NCBI GenBank assembly: GCA_028280065.1
Contig: JANQMN010000004.1
Coordinates: 186,001-250,000, forward strand
DNA length: 64,000 nt
Origin: Hahella sp.
GTDB taxonomy: Bacteria; Pseudomonadota; Gammaproteobacteria; Pseudomonadales; Oleiphilaceae
Direction: 5' to 3'
The notes under the pieces were generated by a model that was given only the letters and a program-made list of their open reading frames with translations, searched no databases and had not been told where the DNA came from. This document shows positions 7,948 through 16,276 of this stretch, piece after piece. The position numbers were made by a program, and so were the translations under genes. Each line of letters opens with the position of its first letter. Within the stretch, counting starts at the first letter, position 1.

Positions 7948-8916
7948 CTAGCGCCCCGTGATATCTCTTTTTTCCTCTTTGCGGCGTACTTTATTTTGAT
8001 CCCGTATCTTGTTGTAACGAATATTGATCGATTTGGTTTGGGCATTGAGTTCCGCGAGTTGTTCGGAAATTTCCTTTGGATCGATCTGTTCCTTGCCGCC
8101 GGCGAACGCTGTGGATAGAAGGGAATAATAGGTCTGTTGATTATTCAGTTTGTGAAGTTCCTCCTTTTTCTTCCATTCCAGTTCAAAGTCTTCTTGCTTA
8201 TTGCGGATTTCCCATTGGCGTAATTCTTCTCCGTAATGAAATTCGCTCAATAACCGCCGATTACTGGCATAAAGTTTTTCAACTTGTTTTACTTCCTTTT
8301 CGTTCCATCGCGTTTCTTGATCCGTGAGTTCACCGCCCTTTGCCGATGCCATGATGGGCTCGCGCTGCTCCGTCAAGCGAAGTTTCCTGGCCATGTCCAG
8401 CGCTTTTCTATCCTGTTCGGTATATAGCTGATGCTTCTTTTTTTCATATTCAATCAATTGCTTATGCTGCGCCAATGCCGACTCTCGGCGGATCGCAAAA
8501 ACTCTGTCGCGATGTTTCTCCATATTCGCTCTTAATTGCTCTATGGTTTGCTGATTATCCCGGTTTTGGTAATTGAACATCATTTCCGTCATGGATTTCT
8601 GCAATTCCTTTTCCGCCGCGGTTATATCGAGATCCCGCTCAGCTTTCAGTTCCAAACTCTGGACTTTGAAATCCGCATCCAAACCCCGCCCTCGTTCCTT
8701 GTACTCCTTTTTCAGGCTTTTGGTAAATGTGCGAAACTCCTTTACATTCCGCTGATTCTCTTTGTTACGCGCTTTTCTCAGTTGTTGACGCTCAGTCTGC
8801 GCGGCCTTACGTTGCGCTTTGGCATCGGCGTTATCTGCAGCGAGGATCGCTTGGCTGGGAAAACATAGAAAGGTAGCGAACAGCCATATTAAGGGATGAT
8901 TTATAAGACGAGTCAT
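7948..8916 (-). CDS. secreted, highly charged coiled-coil protein
   Basis: ATG at 8916 is preceded by AGGAGG with an 8-nt spacer, which fixes the start; an in-frame GTG further upstream lies before this site and can be ignored. The 322-residue product has a signal peptide ending SQAILA, then almost uninterrupted Lys/Arg/Glu/Gln-rich helix (residues 30-320) of coiled-coil type, interrupted around YSLLSTAFAGGKEQ. It is very basic at both ends. Probably a periplasmic or secreted structural/coiled-coil protein; no family recognised. Confidence 0.65.
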   Translation of the reverse strand: MTRLINHPLIWLFATFLCFPSQAILAADNADAKAQRKAAQTERQQLRKARNKENQRNVKEFRTFTKSLKKEYKERGRGLDADFKVQSLELKAERDLDITAAEKELQKSMTEMMFNYQNRDNQQTIEQLRANMEKHRDRVFAIRRESALAQHKQLIEYEKKKHQLYTEQDRKALDMARKLRLTEQREPIMASAKGGELTDQETRWNEKEVKQVEKLYASNRRLLSEFHYGEELRQWEIRNKQEDFELEWKKKEELHKLNNQQTYYSLLSTAFAGGKEQIDPKEISEQLAELNAQTKSINIRYNKIRDQNKVRRKEEKRDITGR

Positions 8917-9006
8917 GTTAGGAACCTCCTGCACGACATTGCCATCTCTTCGGAGATAGGTTCGGTCTGCATCATTATGGACCCAATTCCTAACGAACTG
9001 AAGGAT

Positions 9007-9041
9007 AGGAGTGGTATTGAGACTGTTACGACGCCACTCCT
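9007..9041. repeat. 8-bp perfect inverted repeat in intergenic region
   Basis: AGGAGTGG (9007-9014) and CCACTCCT (9034-9041) form a perfect inverted repeat around a 19-nt loop. It lies between the GST gene stop and the coiled-coil gene start, both on the minus strand. In the minus direction no U-tract follows, so an operator or processing hairpin is as likely as a terminator. Confidence 0.5.
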
Positions 9042-9072
9042 GAGATTTTTCTTTCGGCTGACAACAAGCCAG

Positions 9073-9792
9073 TCAAACCGCCAATGCTGGTTCTTCCGCA
9101 GCTAATACCGGTGAGATATCACTATTAACACGATCCAGGTATTGTCGGAGGGGCAAATACTTCTCGGCGACAGGGGTAAGCTGTATTTTGAGTTCGCAGT
9201 CGAGTATTTGGCTTAACATCGACCAGACGGCCAAATCGAAATGCGTAAGTTGCGCACCACAAATATAAGGCTGCACTGCCAGCCAATCCGACAGCGCTTT
9301 CAAGTCTTCGTCGGCGCGCTGCAAGATCATAGGCTCGGGTAAACGGCCAATTCCCTGGTGGTACAGCGCACTCTTGACCTGGCGGCGGGCAATTGTTTCG
9401 ACAAGCGACCGAATCACACCCGGAACCGCACCGAAAAAGGCTTTCTTCAGTTTCGGCCAGGCAGCATCGTCCATCCAGCGGAAATACACAAGCGCCCAGT
9501 AGAGATGCTCTTCCACAAGCCGCTGCCATGCCGGGCCGATGCACAAATGCTCCGCATGCGAATAATCAATTTGATAGTCTTTAAGCAGTTGATTGATTAT
9601 CGCGCTGGAGTCACCAAGCCGCCGGTTTTGGTATTCCACGAAAGGTATTTTCTTGTATGGCCCCTGATGAGGCAAACCTTCCTTGATCGTAAACTCAATT
9701 CCGTGAAGCCGCAGAAAGGCTTCAAGTTTCATGCAAAATGGGCTAACGCCAATCAGACCGAACATGGGCGCCGGCTGGTAAAGGGTAATCAT
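9073..9792 (-). CDS. glutathione S-transferase family protein (metaxin/Fax-like)
   Basis: The chosen ATG has GGAG with a 6-nt spacer; the ATG four codons upstream has none. The 239-residue protein has an N-terminal thioredoxin-like GST domain (LYQPAPMFGLIGVSPFCMKLEAFLRLHGI, with a cysteine where many bacterial GSTs have the catalytic residue, and IPFVEYQNRRLGDSSAIINQL for glutathione gamma-Glu binding: DSSAI). The C-terminal helical domain contains THFDLAVWSML. The pattern fits the Fax/metaxin-like GST subgroup from memory. Substrate unknown. It lies downstream of a winged-helix gene on the same strand, separated by a bulged hairpin. Confidence 0.85.
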   Translation of the reverse strand: MITLYQPAPMFGLIGVSPFCMKLEAFLRLHGIEFTIKEGLPHQGPYKKIPFVEYQNRRLGDSSAIINQLLKDYQIDYSHAEHLCIGPAWQRLVEEHLYWALVYFRWMDDAAWPKLKKAFFGAVPGVIRSLVETIARRQVKSALYHQGIGRLPEPMILQRADEDLKALSDWLAVQPYICGAQLTHFDLAVWSMLSQILDCELKIQLTPVAEKYLPLRQYLDRVNSDISPVLAAEEPALAV

Positions 9793-9823
9793 AGAACTCT
9801 CCATTGTCGGGTAAGTGAACTAG

Positions 9824-9866
9824 CAGTCTACCTGCATCCTGCTGACAGCCTTATGTCAGTAGACTG
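9824..9866. repeat. nested, bulged hairpin between winged-helix and GST genes
   Basis: Outer arms CAGTCTA (9824-9830) and TAGACTG (9860-9866) enclose inner arms CTGACA (9842-9847) and TGTCAG (9854-9859) with a 6-nt loop and an 11-nt one-sided bulge. The structure occupies exactly the gap after the winged-helix stop codon and ahead of the GST ribosome-binding site. It has no U-tract. It may be a regulatory leader or an operator for the GST gene. Confidence 0.5.
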
Positions 9867-10175
9867 TCAGGTACATTGCATTGAATAACCGAGTACTTGC
9901 CGAATATTGTCATGGTTATCGTATAACCACTGCTTGTTAATTGGTCCCCAGTCTTCTACTCGATAATAACCGGACTTGGTCGCACCCATGTGCGTTATCT
10001 TCAGATCCAAGTCTTTAAGCGCTTCTAGAGTATCCTGGGCAGTACGCCGGGGCATGCCGGTGTTCTCCATGATCTTTGGAACAGTGTCAATTCCCCGGTC
10101 TATCAAATAGGCCACTAGCAAGCGTCGATAGAAACTGGTTTTGGTTTTACTTGGCATGCCCTGGTTTTTCCCCAT
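9867..10175 (-). CDS. winged-helix DNA-binding domain protein
   Basis: A 102-residue basic protein. After a Lys-rich N-terminus, residues 16-60 form a helix-turn-helix/winged-helix pattern: LLVAYLIDRGIDTVPKIMENTGMPRRTAQDTLEALKDL, in which MPRRTAQDTLEAL is the recognition helix region, and KSGYYRVEDWGPI is the wing. The C-terminus is a short tail (NIRQVLGYSMQCT). It resembles small stand-alone winged-helix regulators common in marine gammaproteobacteria. It lies between the NTAQ1-like ORF (5-nt gap) and the GST gene, and could regulate the latter. Target unknown. Confidence 0.75.
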   Translation of the reverse strand: MGKNQGMPSKTKTSFYRRLLVAYLIDRGIDTVPKIMENTGMPRRTAQDTLEALKDLDLKITHMGATKSGYYRVEDWGPINKQWLYDNHDNIRQVLGYSMQCT

Positions 10176-10178
10176 TCT

Positions 10179-10430
10179 TCAGTCTTTAAGGCTAACCCGC
10201 CTGTGATTTCGACGATCTTGGTTCCACAGAAATTCTTTCCTTTGCCATAACCGGGTACCAGGTATTTCCTTAGCGCTATCTTTGTAGAATATTTCACCGG
10301 GTTCCGCCGCGGGCTGATTGAACAGGCAAACAGGCACGTTATTGTTACAAAGAATAAGCACATCTGCCGGAAGATTGATCTGCTTGCCGAGATGCCAGAT
10401 ATTTTCTTCACAGCAAAAGGGTGTATACAT
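10179..10430 (-). CDS. short ORF resembling the N-terminus of protein N-terminal glutamine amidase (NTAQ1)
   Basis: The 83-residue product starts MYTPFCCEENIWHL, close to the NTAQ1 signature (Cys-Glu-Glu-Asn-Ile-Trp) that carries the catalytic cysteine of N-terminal glutamine deamidase. Full-length NTAQ1 is about 200 residues and uses a WDYHV histidine and a later aspartate. Neither is found here or in the other frames of this stretch, and the ORF ends after a basic tail (RRNHRRVSLKD). It is therefore either a degenerate fragment or a short relative with another job. It begins 10 nt after the mltA stop; an upstream TTG overlapping mltA (10460, with AAGG) is an alternative start. Confidence 0.5.
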   Translation of the reverse strand: MYTPFCCEENIWHLGKQINLPADVLILCNNNVPVCLFNQPAAEPGEIFYKDSAKEIPGTRLWQRKEFLWNQDRRNHRRVSLKD

Positions 10431-10440
10431 CGCCACTTCT

Positions 10441-11622
10441 TTATTGAGGAGCTTCGACAATGACAGCCTTGGGCAGCAGGATCCAATAACGTCCTTGGGA
10501 CTTCATGTGCCCCGCCAGATGCTCGGCTTCTGGCCCGTATCCCCAAAATACATCGCCTCGAACAGCGCCTTTGATTGCACCGCCGGTATCTTGGGCCATC
10601 ATCAACCGTTGTAGACCTGCATATCCCTCGACAGGCGATTCGATATCGACCCAGATCGGCAAGCCATAACCTAGCAGGCTCTTATCCACCGCCAGGGAAC
10701 GCTTCGCCGTTAACGGAACGCCTTCGCCGCCAATCGGACCATCGCCCTTTATTTCCCGAAAGAATATATAGGATTGATTAGTATTCATGAGTTGGTCTGC
10801 CTGTTCCGGATGCCGTTCCAACCAGGCCCGAATACTCTGCATACTGACTTCTTCCTTGCTCAGCTCCCCCATTTTTATCAACTCACGGCCGATGGGATAA
10901 TAGGCATGGCCATTGTGGCCGTCGTAGCCGACCCGCATGATACCGCCTTGTTTCAGTTCAACGATACCTGACCCCTGAATCTGCAGAAAGAACGCATCGA
11001 TGGGATCATCCACCCAAACCAACACCTGGGAATCATGTGGCCAATTACCCGTCGTAATCTGCGTGCGGTTCTCATAGGGCTGCAAGTAGCCATTCACTAC
11101 CCGGCCAGCAATTCGCTTACCTTTCAGATCATCGCTAAAACTGCCGAGCTGTACCATTACCAGGTCCGCAGGTCGCACATGCAACGGCACGCTGTAGATT
11201 TGGTCCGGGGTCAGGGAACCCCTTAAAGCGGCTTCATAGTAGCCGGTAAAAAGCCCTTCCGGGTCCTCACCCCGGCTCACTTGAAACGGTTGAAAGTTGC
11301 TTTCCAGAAATCCTCTGACGGCGGCATTATCGCTGGGCTGCAGAGCAAAAAACTCACGGCAAAGCGGCTGCCAATCAGCATAACGACCAGCCTCACGAAT
11401 TGCACCGACGGCCGCATCGGCTGGCCGTTGCAGAATGCGCTTACAGGAATGGGTAAATGCCGGACCAAAAGTCGCTAAATCGTCCTGTTGCCAGCCAGGC
11501 AGATCGTCAAATGCCATGAGTGTCAGACGAAGTTCTTCCTGGGGCTTTTCTTCGCAACCAATCAGGAAAAACATAAGCGCCGATACAACGACCGACCGGA
11601 AACGAAGCCACCGAAAACGCAT
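10441..11622 (-). CDS. mltA: membrane-bound lytic murein transglycosylase A
   Basis: The ATG chosen begins a lipoprotein signal MRFRWLRFRSVVV...FFLIGC with lipidation at Cys23; an upstream in-frame start would add 24 residues before it. The protein (393 aa) has the MltA domain (FTGYYEAALRGS, IYSVPLHVRPADL, FFLQIQGSG, VGYDGHNGHAYYPIGREL) and the C-terminal 3D domain with the catalytic aspartate in MAQDTGGAIKG and DVFWGYG. It cleaves the MurNAc-GlcNAc bond of peptidoglycan to give 1,6-anhydroMurNAc and is anchored in the outer membrane. All hallmark residues are present. Confidence 0.95.
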   Translation of the reverse strand: MRFRWLRFRSVVVSALMFFLIGCEEKPQEELRLTLMAFDDLPGWQQDDLATFGPAFTHSCKRILQRPADAAVGAIREAGRYADWQPLCREFFALQPSDNAAVRGFLESNFQPFQVSRGEDPEGLFTGYYEAALRGSLTPDQIYSVPLHVRPADLVMVQLGSFSDDLKGKRIAGRVVNGYLQPYENRTQITTGNWPHDSQVLVWVDDPIDAFFLQIQGSGIVELKQGGIMRVGYDGHNGHAYYPIGRELIKMGELSKEEVSMQSIRAWLERHPEQADQLMNTNQSYIFFREIKGDGPIGGEGVPLTAKRSLAVDKSLLGYGLPIWVDIESPVEGYAGLQRLMMAQDTGGAIKGAVRGDVFWGYGPEAEHLAGHMKSQGRYWILLPKAVIVEAPQ

Positions 11623-11795
11623 AGATTCTTGATCAAACTCAAAGCTGTGGAAAGCATTGAGTTGACACCAAATCGCCTTCCGGATCAAGGACAAAATGGG
11701 TTACCGTCTGTGCGGCCCAAACCGCCTTATCAAGAACTTATCAAGAATGGATGGCGGAGCCAGGAGGCCCCGCCTCATTAACAAAGGGATTAGAG

Positions 11796-12704
11796 TTAAT
11801 AGAGGTTAGGCACAAATGTCTGGTCGTGAAGCGGTGTTCGCACATAACCATCGACATCCCCTAAGGGTGGAAGTTTTGGCCGCTCGGGCACCAGGTCCTC
11901 GTAGTCAACCATACTCAGCAAATGGGAAATACAGTTCAGTCGGGCACGCTTCTTATCATCTGACAACACGACATACCAAGGCGCTTGCTTGATGTCGGTG
12001 TACTTAAACATTTCATCCTTGGCGATCGAATATTCTTTCCAACGGGCGCGGGATTCCATATCCATGGGACTCAGTTTCCAGTACTTATGGCGCTGTTTAA
12101 GCCGTTCCTGAAATCGCCGTTCCTGTTCTTTGTGGCTCACTGAGAACCAATACTTAATCAGGATAATTCCGGAACGCACCAGCATGCGCTCAAATTCCGG
12201 GCAAGACCGCATAAAGTCATGGTATTCGGTTTCCGTGCAGAATCCCATGACCCGCTCTACCCCGGCCCGGTTATACCAGCTTCGGTCAAACAGGACGATT
12301 TCGCCTGCCGCGGGTAAGTGCGCAGCATAACGCTGGAAATACCATTGGGTTTTTTCCCGCTCGGTTGGAGCGGGAAGTGCCGCGATACGGGTCACGCGCG
12401 GATTCATGAATTCGGTGATCCGTTTAATGACGCCGCCCTTACCCGCCGCATCCCTACCCTCAAAGATCACCACCACCCGCAAGCCTTGTTCCTGCACCCA
12501 TTCCTGTAACTTTACCAGTTCAACCTGTAGACGGAACAACTCCTCCTCATAGAACTTCTTATCAAGTTTCTTCAATTTATGCTGGTGGGCGGATATGACA
12601 ATCTCACCGTCGGTCATGGGGTAACCGGAATCAGGCAACTCCTCAATGGCAGGTTTTTCTTTTTTAGCCTTTTTGGTCGATTTCTCAGAAGACTTGGAAC
12701 CCAT
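11796..12704 (-). CDS. ppk2: polyphosphate kinase 2 (class I PPK2)
   Basis: The 302-residue protein has the PPK2 fold with Walker A FEGRDAAGKGGVIKR, lid segment RYAAHLPAAGEIVLF and Walker B FDRSWYNRAGVE, followed by KYWFSVSHKEQERRF. A lysine-rich N-terminal extension (about 35 residues) precedes the domain. It transfers phosphate from polyphosphate to nucleoside diphosphates (mostly GDP/ADP in class I), acting in the cytosol. AGGGGG with a 5-nt spacer marks the start. The genome also carries ppk1 in this window (46374), so both synthesis and nucleotide-regenerating use of polyP are present. Confidence 0.95.
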   Translation of the reverse strand: MGSKSSEKSTKKAKKEKPAIEELPDSGYPMTDGEIVISAHQHKLKKLDKKFYEEELFRLQVELVKLQEWVQEQGLRVVVIFEGRDAAGKGGVIKRITEFMNPRVTRIAALPAPTEREKTQWYFQRYAAHLPAAGEIVLFDRSWYNRAGVERVMGFCTETEYHDFMRSCPEFERMLVRSGIILIKYWFSVSHKEQERRFQERLKQRHKYWKLSPMDMESRARWKEYSIAKDEMFKYTDIKQAPWYVVLSDDKKRARLNCISHLLSMVDYEDLVPERPKLPPLGDVDGYVRTPLHDQTFVPNLY

Positions 12705-12817
12705 ATTGACCCCCTCTATGCGGTTTAATTAGGCAAGCATTCAGAAAGTATAGACCGTTTACCTGGCTCCGAATTTCAATAGAGTTGAGGGCGATCAAAA
12801 AACAGCGAATTGTCCGC

Positions 12818-13390
12818 TCAATCGTCATTTAAACTACTGATCAAATGCTGCTCAATGGCAAAAACGTGGGGGTCATCACCCTGTAATTCACGAATAGCGT
12901 CGGCCAAGGCGAGCAGGTAATCCCGATTATGGCCGCTTGGTCCCTGGCTTTTTGCAATGTGCCGGGCGATATCCAACTCTGACGCAGGACCAAGAAATGC
13001 CGAGTTATCGGCATCGGCGATATATACAAGCCCTTCAACAAAGTCGTTGGCCTGAAAGTAGATGTGCAGTTTTACCCGTAAATAGCCGTTCTTTTCCCGG
13101 TAGTCCAACTGGGCAAACTCGCTGGGAGAAATCAGATAGGCCATTCCCATGCAAACCGCACCCGGTTCTTCAATCAGGGTAACGACGCGTCCAGGGTTTT
13201 CCGGAGTGCCGCGATGATCATGCGAACCTTGCCAGAAACGACGTGAATAATGCCGGATGAATGCGGGCTGACGCTTAATGAAAGGGAAACCGGCTTTGTA
13301 GATTAACGAGCCGTATCCAAAAAGCCATACTTGCTGACGGTCGGCGAATTCCGTTGATTGTTGATTAATAGCGATGGTATTGGCAACCAT
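12818..13390 (-). CDS. chaC: gamma-glutamylcyclotransferase, ChaC type
   Basis: The 190-residue protein has the ChaC signature FGYGSLIY (substrate loop), RRFWQGSHDHRGTPENPGRVVTL and the presumed catalytic glutamate in LDYREKNGY. It should release 5-oxoproline and Cys-Gly from glutathione in the cytosol. The domain is full length with a 20-residue N-terminal extension. It lies 39 nt downstream of the chaperone operon stop in opposite order of transcription (same strand, immediately after the extended Hsp70 gene), so it may be transcribed with it. Confidence 0.92.
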   Translation of the reverse strand: MVANTIAINQQSTEFADRQQVWLFGYGSLIYKAGFPFIKRQPAFIRHYSRRFWQGSHDHRGTPENPGRVVTLIEEPGAVCMGMAYLISPSEFAQLDYREKNGYLRVKLHIYFQANDFVEGLVYIADADNSAFLGPASELDIARHIAKSQGPSGHNRDYLLALADAIRELQGDDPHVFAIEQHLISSLNDD

Positions 13391-13429
13391 GGCGATGGAC
13401 CGGTTTGCGTAGAAGTTAACGGATAAATA

Positions 13430-16276
13430 TCAGCCATCCTGCACCAATTTCAAGCCTACTGGCAAGGCTTCGCCAAAAACCCGCCTGGTTTCCACTTCGT
13501 CCATTTCCTTCACCTGCTCAATCAACTCAATCCAACTGGCAGGAGCTTTTGCCGTTTGAAGCTTATCGACTATTTTCTCCTGTAACGCTGGGTCAAGATC
13601 CCTGGCTCGATCACCCGTCTTACGCCCCAGCATGACTGCGGCAAAGCTGGCATTCTGATTCTGCTTCCAGTTTTCAGCCAGCATTGTAGCCAGCCACTTT
13701 TCAACCGCTTGGACTGGTACCAAATTATGCAAACTGCCATGAAATGGTGTCCGTGTCGCTATCCTGCCTAATGCCCACCAGGCTGTCGGTGATTCACTTT
13801 TCTTTTCCAGCCGTTTTAGCAGCCAGGCTCCCACTTCCGTTTTATTTGCAATCTTCAGATGTTCCAGAGACGCAACCAAACGCAGCATATCTTCATAGGA
13901 TCTTTGCTTCAATTCCGTGGCGAGTTTGCGATTACGCACGACACTCGGATTGATAAATTTTCCGATATCCTTAAATATCCGATGCTGCTGTTCGGCGTTC
14001 AAGCCACCGGCTATCCGGCGCCAGAAGTTCCACCATTCAGCCCAGTTCTGATTACCCTGGCTAAATTTGAGCCCCTGCTGATACAAGGGCCAAACCTGCT
14101 CGACTCTCCAGCTATCCAGCGGGTCGCCAAATCCGGGACGAATACCGAATCCGGCCAGGTTAAACCAAAGCCGTTCATGCACTTCGCTGCGGGTTCGGTT
14201 TTTCTTTCTTTCAAGTAAGGCATTAAATAATTCGCGGCTTAAGGCAAAGCTCCAGTCTTCACGTTTACCAAGCAGCTTTACCAAGTCATTTTTTAAGGTC
14301 TTGGCAGCTTTCGGATTGAACTCCTTGCGTTTCGCGCCAAACACTTCATCAATGGCTGCAATTGCCTCACCGGTTTTTGGAGGCAGGTCAGCGGTATTGG
14401 TTCGGATTTTTGGTGTGTCGCGGCGAATCTCAAATTCCAGAAGCCAACGATTGCTCGCCGAACGGTCACCATCGGCATCTTCTTCTATGAGCTCGCGCGG
14501 CACGCAAGCTAACTCAATGGTACCCACCTCGGTCAAGACTGCTTGCAAAGAAACCGATACCCGGTCCAGCCCTTCTTGACGCCTATCCATAACGGCCAAT
14601 AAGGGCGGCAGCGTTATAAACTCCTCATTTAATGTTTGTAGTTCGCCCGCCTGGTATTCTGTATCTGCGGTTGTGGTCGCCAAATGAAATTTAACGGGTT
14701 GGCCCACGATCAACTCAAACTGTTGATCACGCAGCTGTACAATTTGGTTCTCCTCGGTACCCTTGGGCATGACACAGATGCCACGCTTTTGGTCCTTGGA
14801 GTCGTCCAACAGCAGGAAGAAACTCCGTGCCGAACCGCCTTTGATCCGCAGGCTCTGCTGCCGCCGAGCCAATCCATAAACGGAAGCGCCGAATGAGACC
14901 GCTAAATCCGCGTGTGGGTTCTCGAGAACAACAACCGGATTTTTTCCATCCCGCCAATGGTTCACCAGCCCTTCGGCTCGCTGCGCCAAAATCGGCGACT
15001 TAAAAAGTCCGCCATTGAGGAGAAGCCCATCAGGTAGAAACGGCGCTTGTCCGCTATCTTTATCTTCCCCGAGCGCAGTAGCGGCCGCCTGTTGATGCTG
15101 TTGCAGAAAGGAGGCAACATGCTTGCTTATTGCAGGATCGCTTACATACGGCAGACCAAACTCCATGATCGCCGATTTGCGCCGGCTCGGTTGTTCCGCA
15201 ATATCAGACAAGGGCATAAAACCTTCCATGACCGTTTGCCGAACGCTATCCCGGTCCAAGGTGCAGCTCTTGGCGCCACCAATCAGTTTGGCACCGGCCC
15301 CGACAAGCGTTACGGTGGCAGTCTCCGGCGCACCTTCTTTTAGCAGGGTTTCTTTAGCGATGCGGGTCTGCTGAAGTAGTTGTGCCAAACGGGAAGATGT
15401 CAGGCGTCCACCGCCTGAACTCAGCTTAGCCTCAGCTTGATGGGCCAGAGTCAGATCAATATTATCTCCGCCTAACATCAGGTGATCACCAACACCGACA
15501 CGGGTTAGCTCAAGATTTCCCTGGTCCTGGCTAACGCGAATAAGGCTTAAATCGGTGGTGCCGCCGCCAACATCGCACACCAATAGCAAATGCACTTGTT
15601 CCAACAATTCGTTGCCACGCTCAAGATTGCGGTAGTACCAGTCGTAAACCACGGCCTGCGGTTCTTCCAGCAACACAAAGTTTGTCAGCTTTGCCAGCTG
15701 CGCAGCAGCCACGGTATGGGCGCGGGCAGACTCATCGAATGATGCCGGTACCGTGATGACAATATCCTGTTGTTCCATCGGATAATCCGGCTGGGCATAG
15801 TTCCACGCCTGCCTGACATACTGTAGATAACTAGCCGATGCGACGACGGGAGATACCGGCGCAACCTGTTTGTCACCATCCCAGGGAAGGATTGGGGCGC
15901 CTCGATCAACCTGATTATGGGACAACCAGCTTTTGGCGCTGGATACCAGTCTACCGGCAACTTTCGCGCCTAATTCCCTTGCCAGGGAGCCGATTATCGG
16001 ATTGCTATCCTCACCATCCACAGGCTCGGCATGCCAGGGAAGCTGAACCGCCGATGCCGGTAATTCATCCTTCGTCGGATGATAGCGAAAAGAGGGTAAC
16101 ACTGAGCGTGGCGCAATTTCGCCTGGCGCGACCAACTGCTCGATTTCAAATAGTGTGGGGGTCGCATGGGACTGCCGGGTATCAATGAAGGACACCACCG
16201 TGTGGGTGGTGCCTAGATCAATCCCGATAATAAAGGGAGCTTGGGCAGTGTCTGCCGGTTTATTTGGTTCGGACAT
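13430..16276 (-). CDS. Hsp70-family protein with long C-terminal extension (DUF3731 type)
   Basis: The 948-residue protein starts with the actin-like ATPase signature IGIDLGTTHTVVSF, has VCDVGGGTTDLSLIRV (phosphate 2) and LLLNGGLFKSPILAQR (adenosine), so the nucleotide-binding domain (about 1-470) should be functional. It lacks a DnaK-type substrate domain with EEVD-like tail. Instead residues about 640-948 form a large alpha-helical region (NDLVKLLGKREDWSFALSRELFNALL, WWALGRIATRTPFHGSLHNL) of the type called DUF3731. ATG at 16276 lies 17 nt inside the end of the preceding Hsp70 gene. Likely works with it as a paired chaperone; clients unknown. Confidence 0.88.
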   Translation of the reverse strand: MSEPNKPADTAQAPFIIGIDLGTTHTVVSFIDTRQSHATPTLFEIEQLVAPGEIAPRSVLPSFRYHPTKDELPASAVQLPWHAEPVDGEDSNPIIGSLARELGAKVAGRLVSSAKSWLSHNQVDRGAPILPWDGDKQVAPVSPVVASASYLQYVRQAWNYAQPDYPMEQQDIVITVPASFDESARAHTVAAAQLAKLTNFVLLEEPQAVVYDWYYRNLERGNELLEQVHLLLVCDVGGGTTDLSLIRVSQDQGNLELTRVGVGDHLMLGGDNIDLTLAHQAEAKLSSGGGRLTSSRLAQLLQQTRIAKETLLKEGAPETATVTLVGAGAKLIGGAKSCTLDRDSVRQTVMEGFMPLSDIAEQPSRRKSAIMEFGLPYVSDPAISKHVASFLQQHQQAAATALGEDKDSGQAPFLPDGLLLNGGLFKSPILAQRAEGLVNHWRDGKNPVVVLENPHADLAVSFGASVYGLARRQQSLRIKGGSARSFFLLLDDSKDQKRGICVMPKGTEENQIVQLRDQQFELIVGQPVKFHLATTTADTEYQAGELQTLNEEFITLPPLLAVMDRRQEGLDRVSVSLQAVLTEVGTIELACVPRELIEEDADGDRSASNRWLLEFEIRRDTPKIRTNTADLPPKTGEAIAAIDEVFGAKRKEFNPKAAKTLKNDLVKLLGKREDWSFALSRELFNALLERKKNRTRSEVHERLWFNLAGFGIRPGFGDPLDSWRVEQVWPLYQQGLKFSQGNQNWAEWWNFWRRIAGGLNAEQQHRIFKDIGKFINPSVVRNRKLATELKQRSYEDMLRLVASLEHLKIANKTEVGAWLLKRLEKKSESPTAWWALGRIATRTPFHGSLHNLVPVQAVEKWLATMLAENWKQNQNASFAAVMLGRKTGDRARDLDPALQEKIVDKLQTAKAPASWIELIEQVKEMDEVETRRVFGEALPVGLKLVQDG

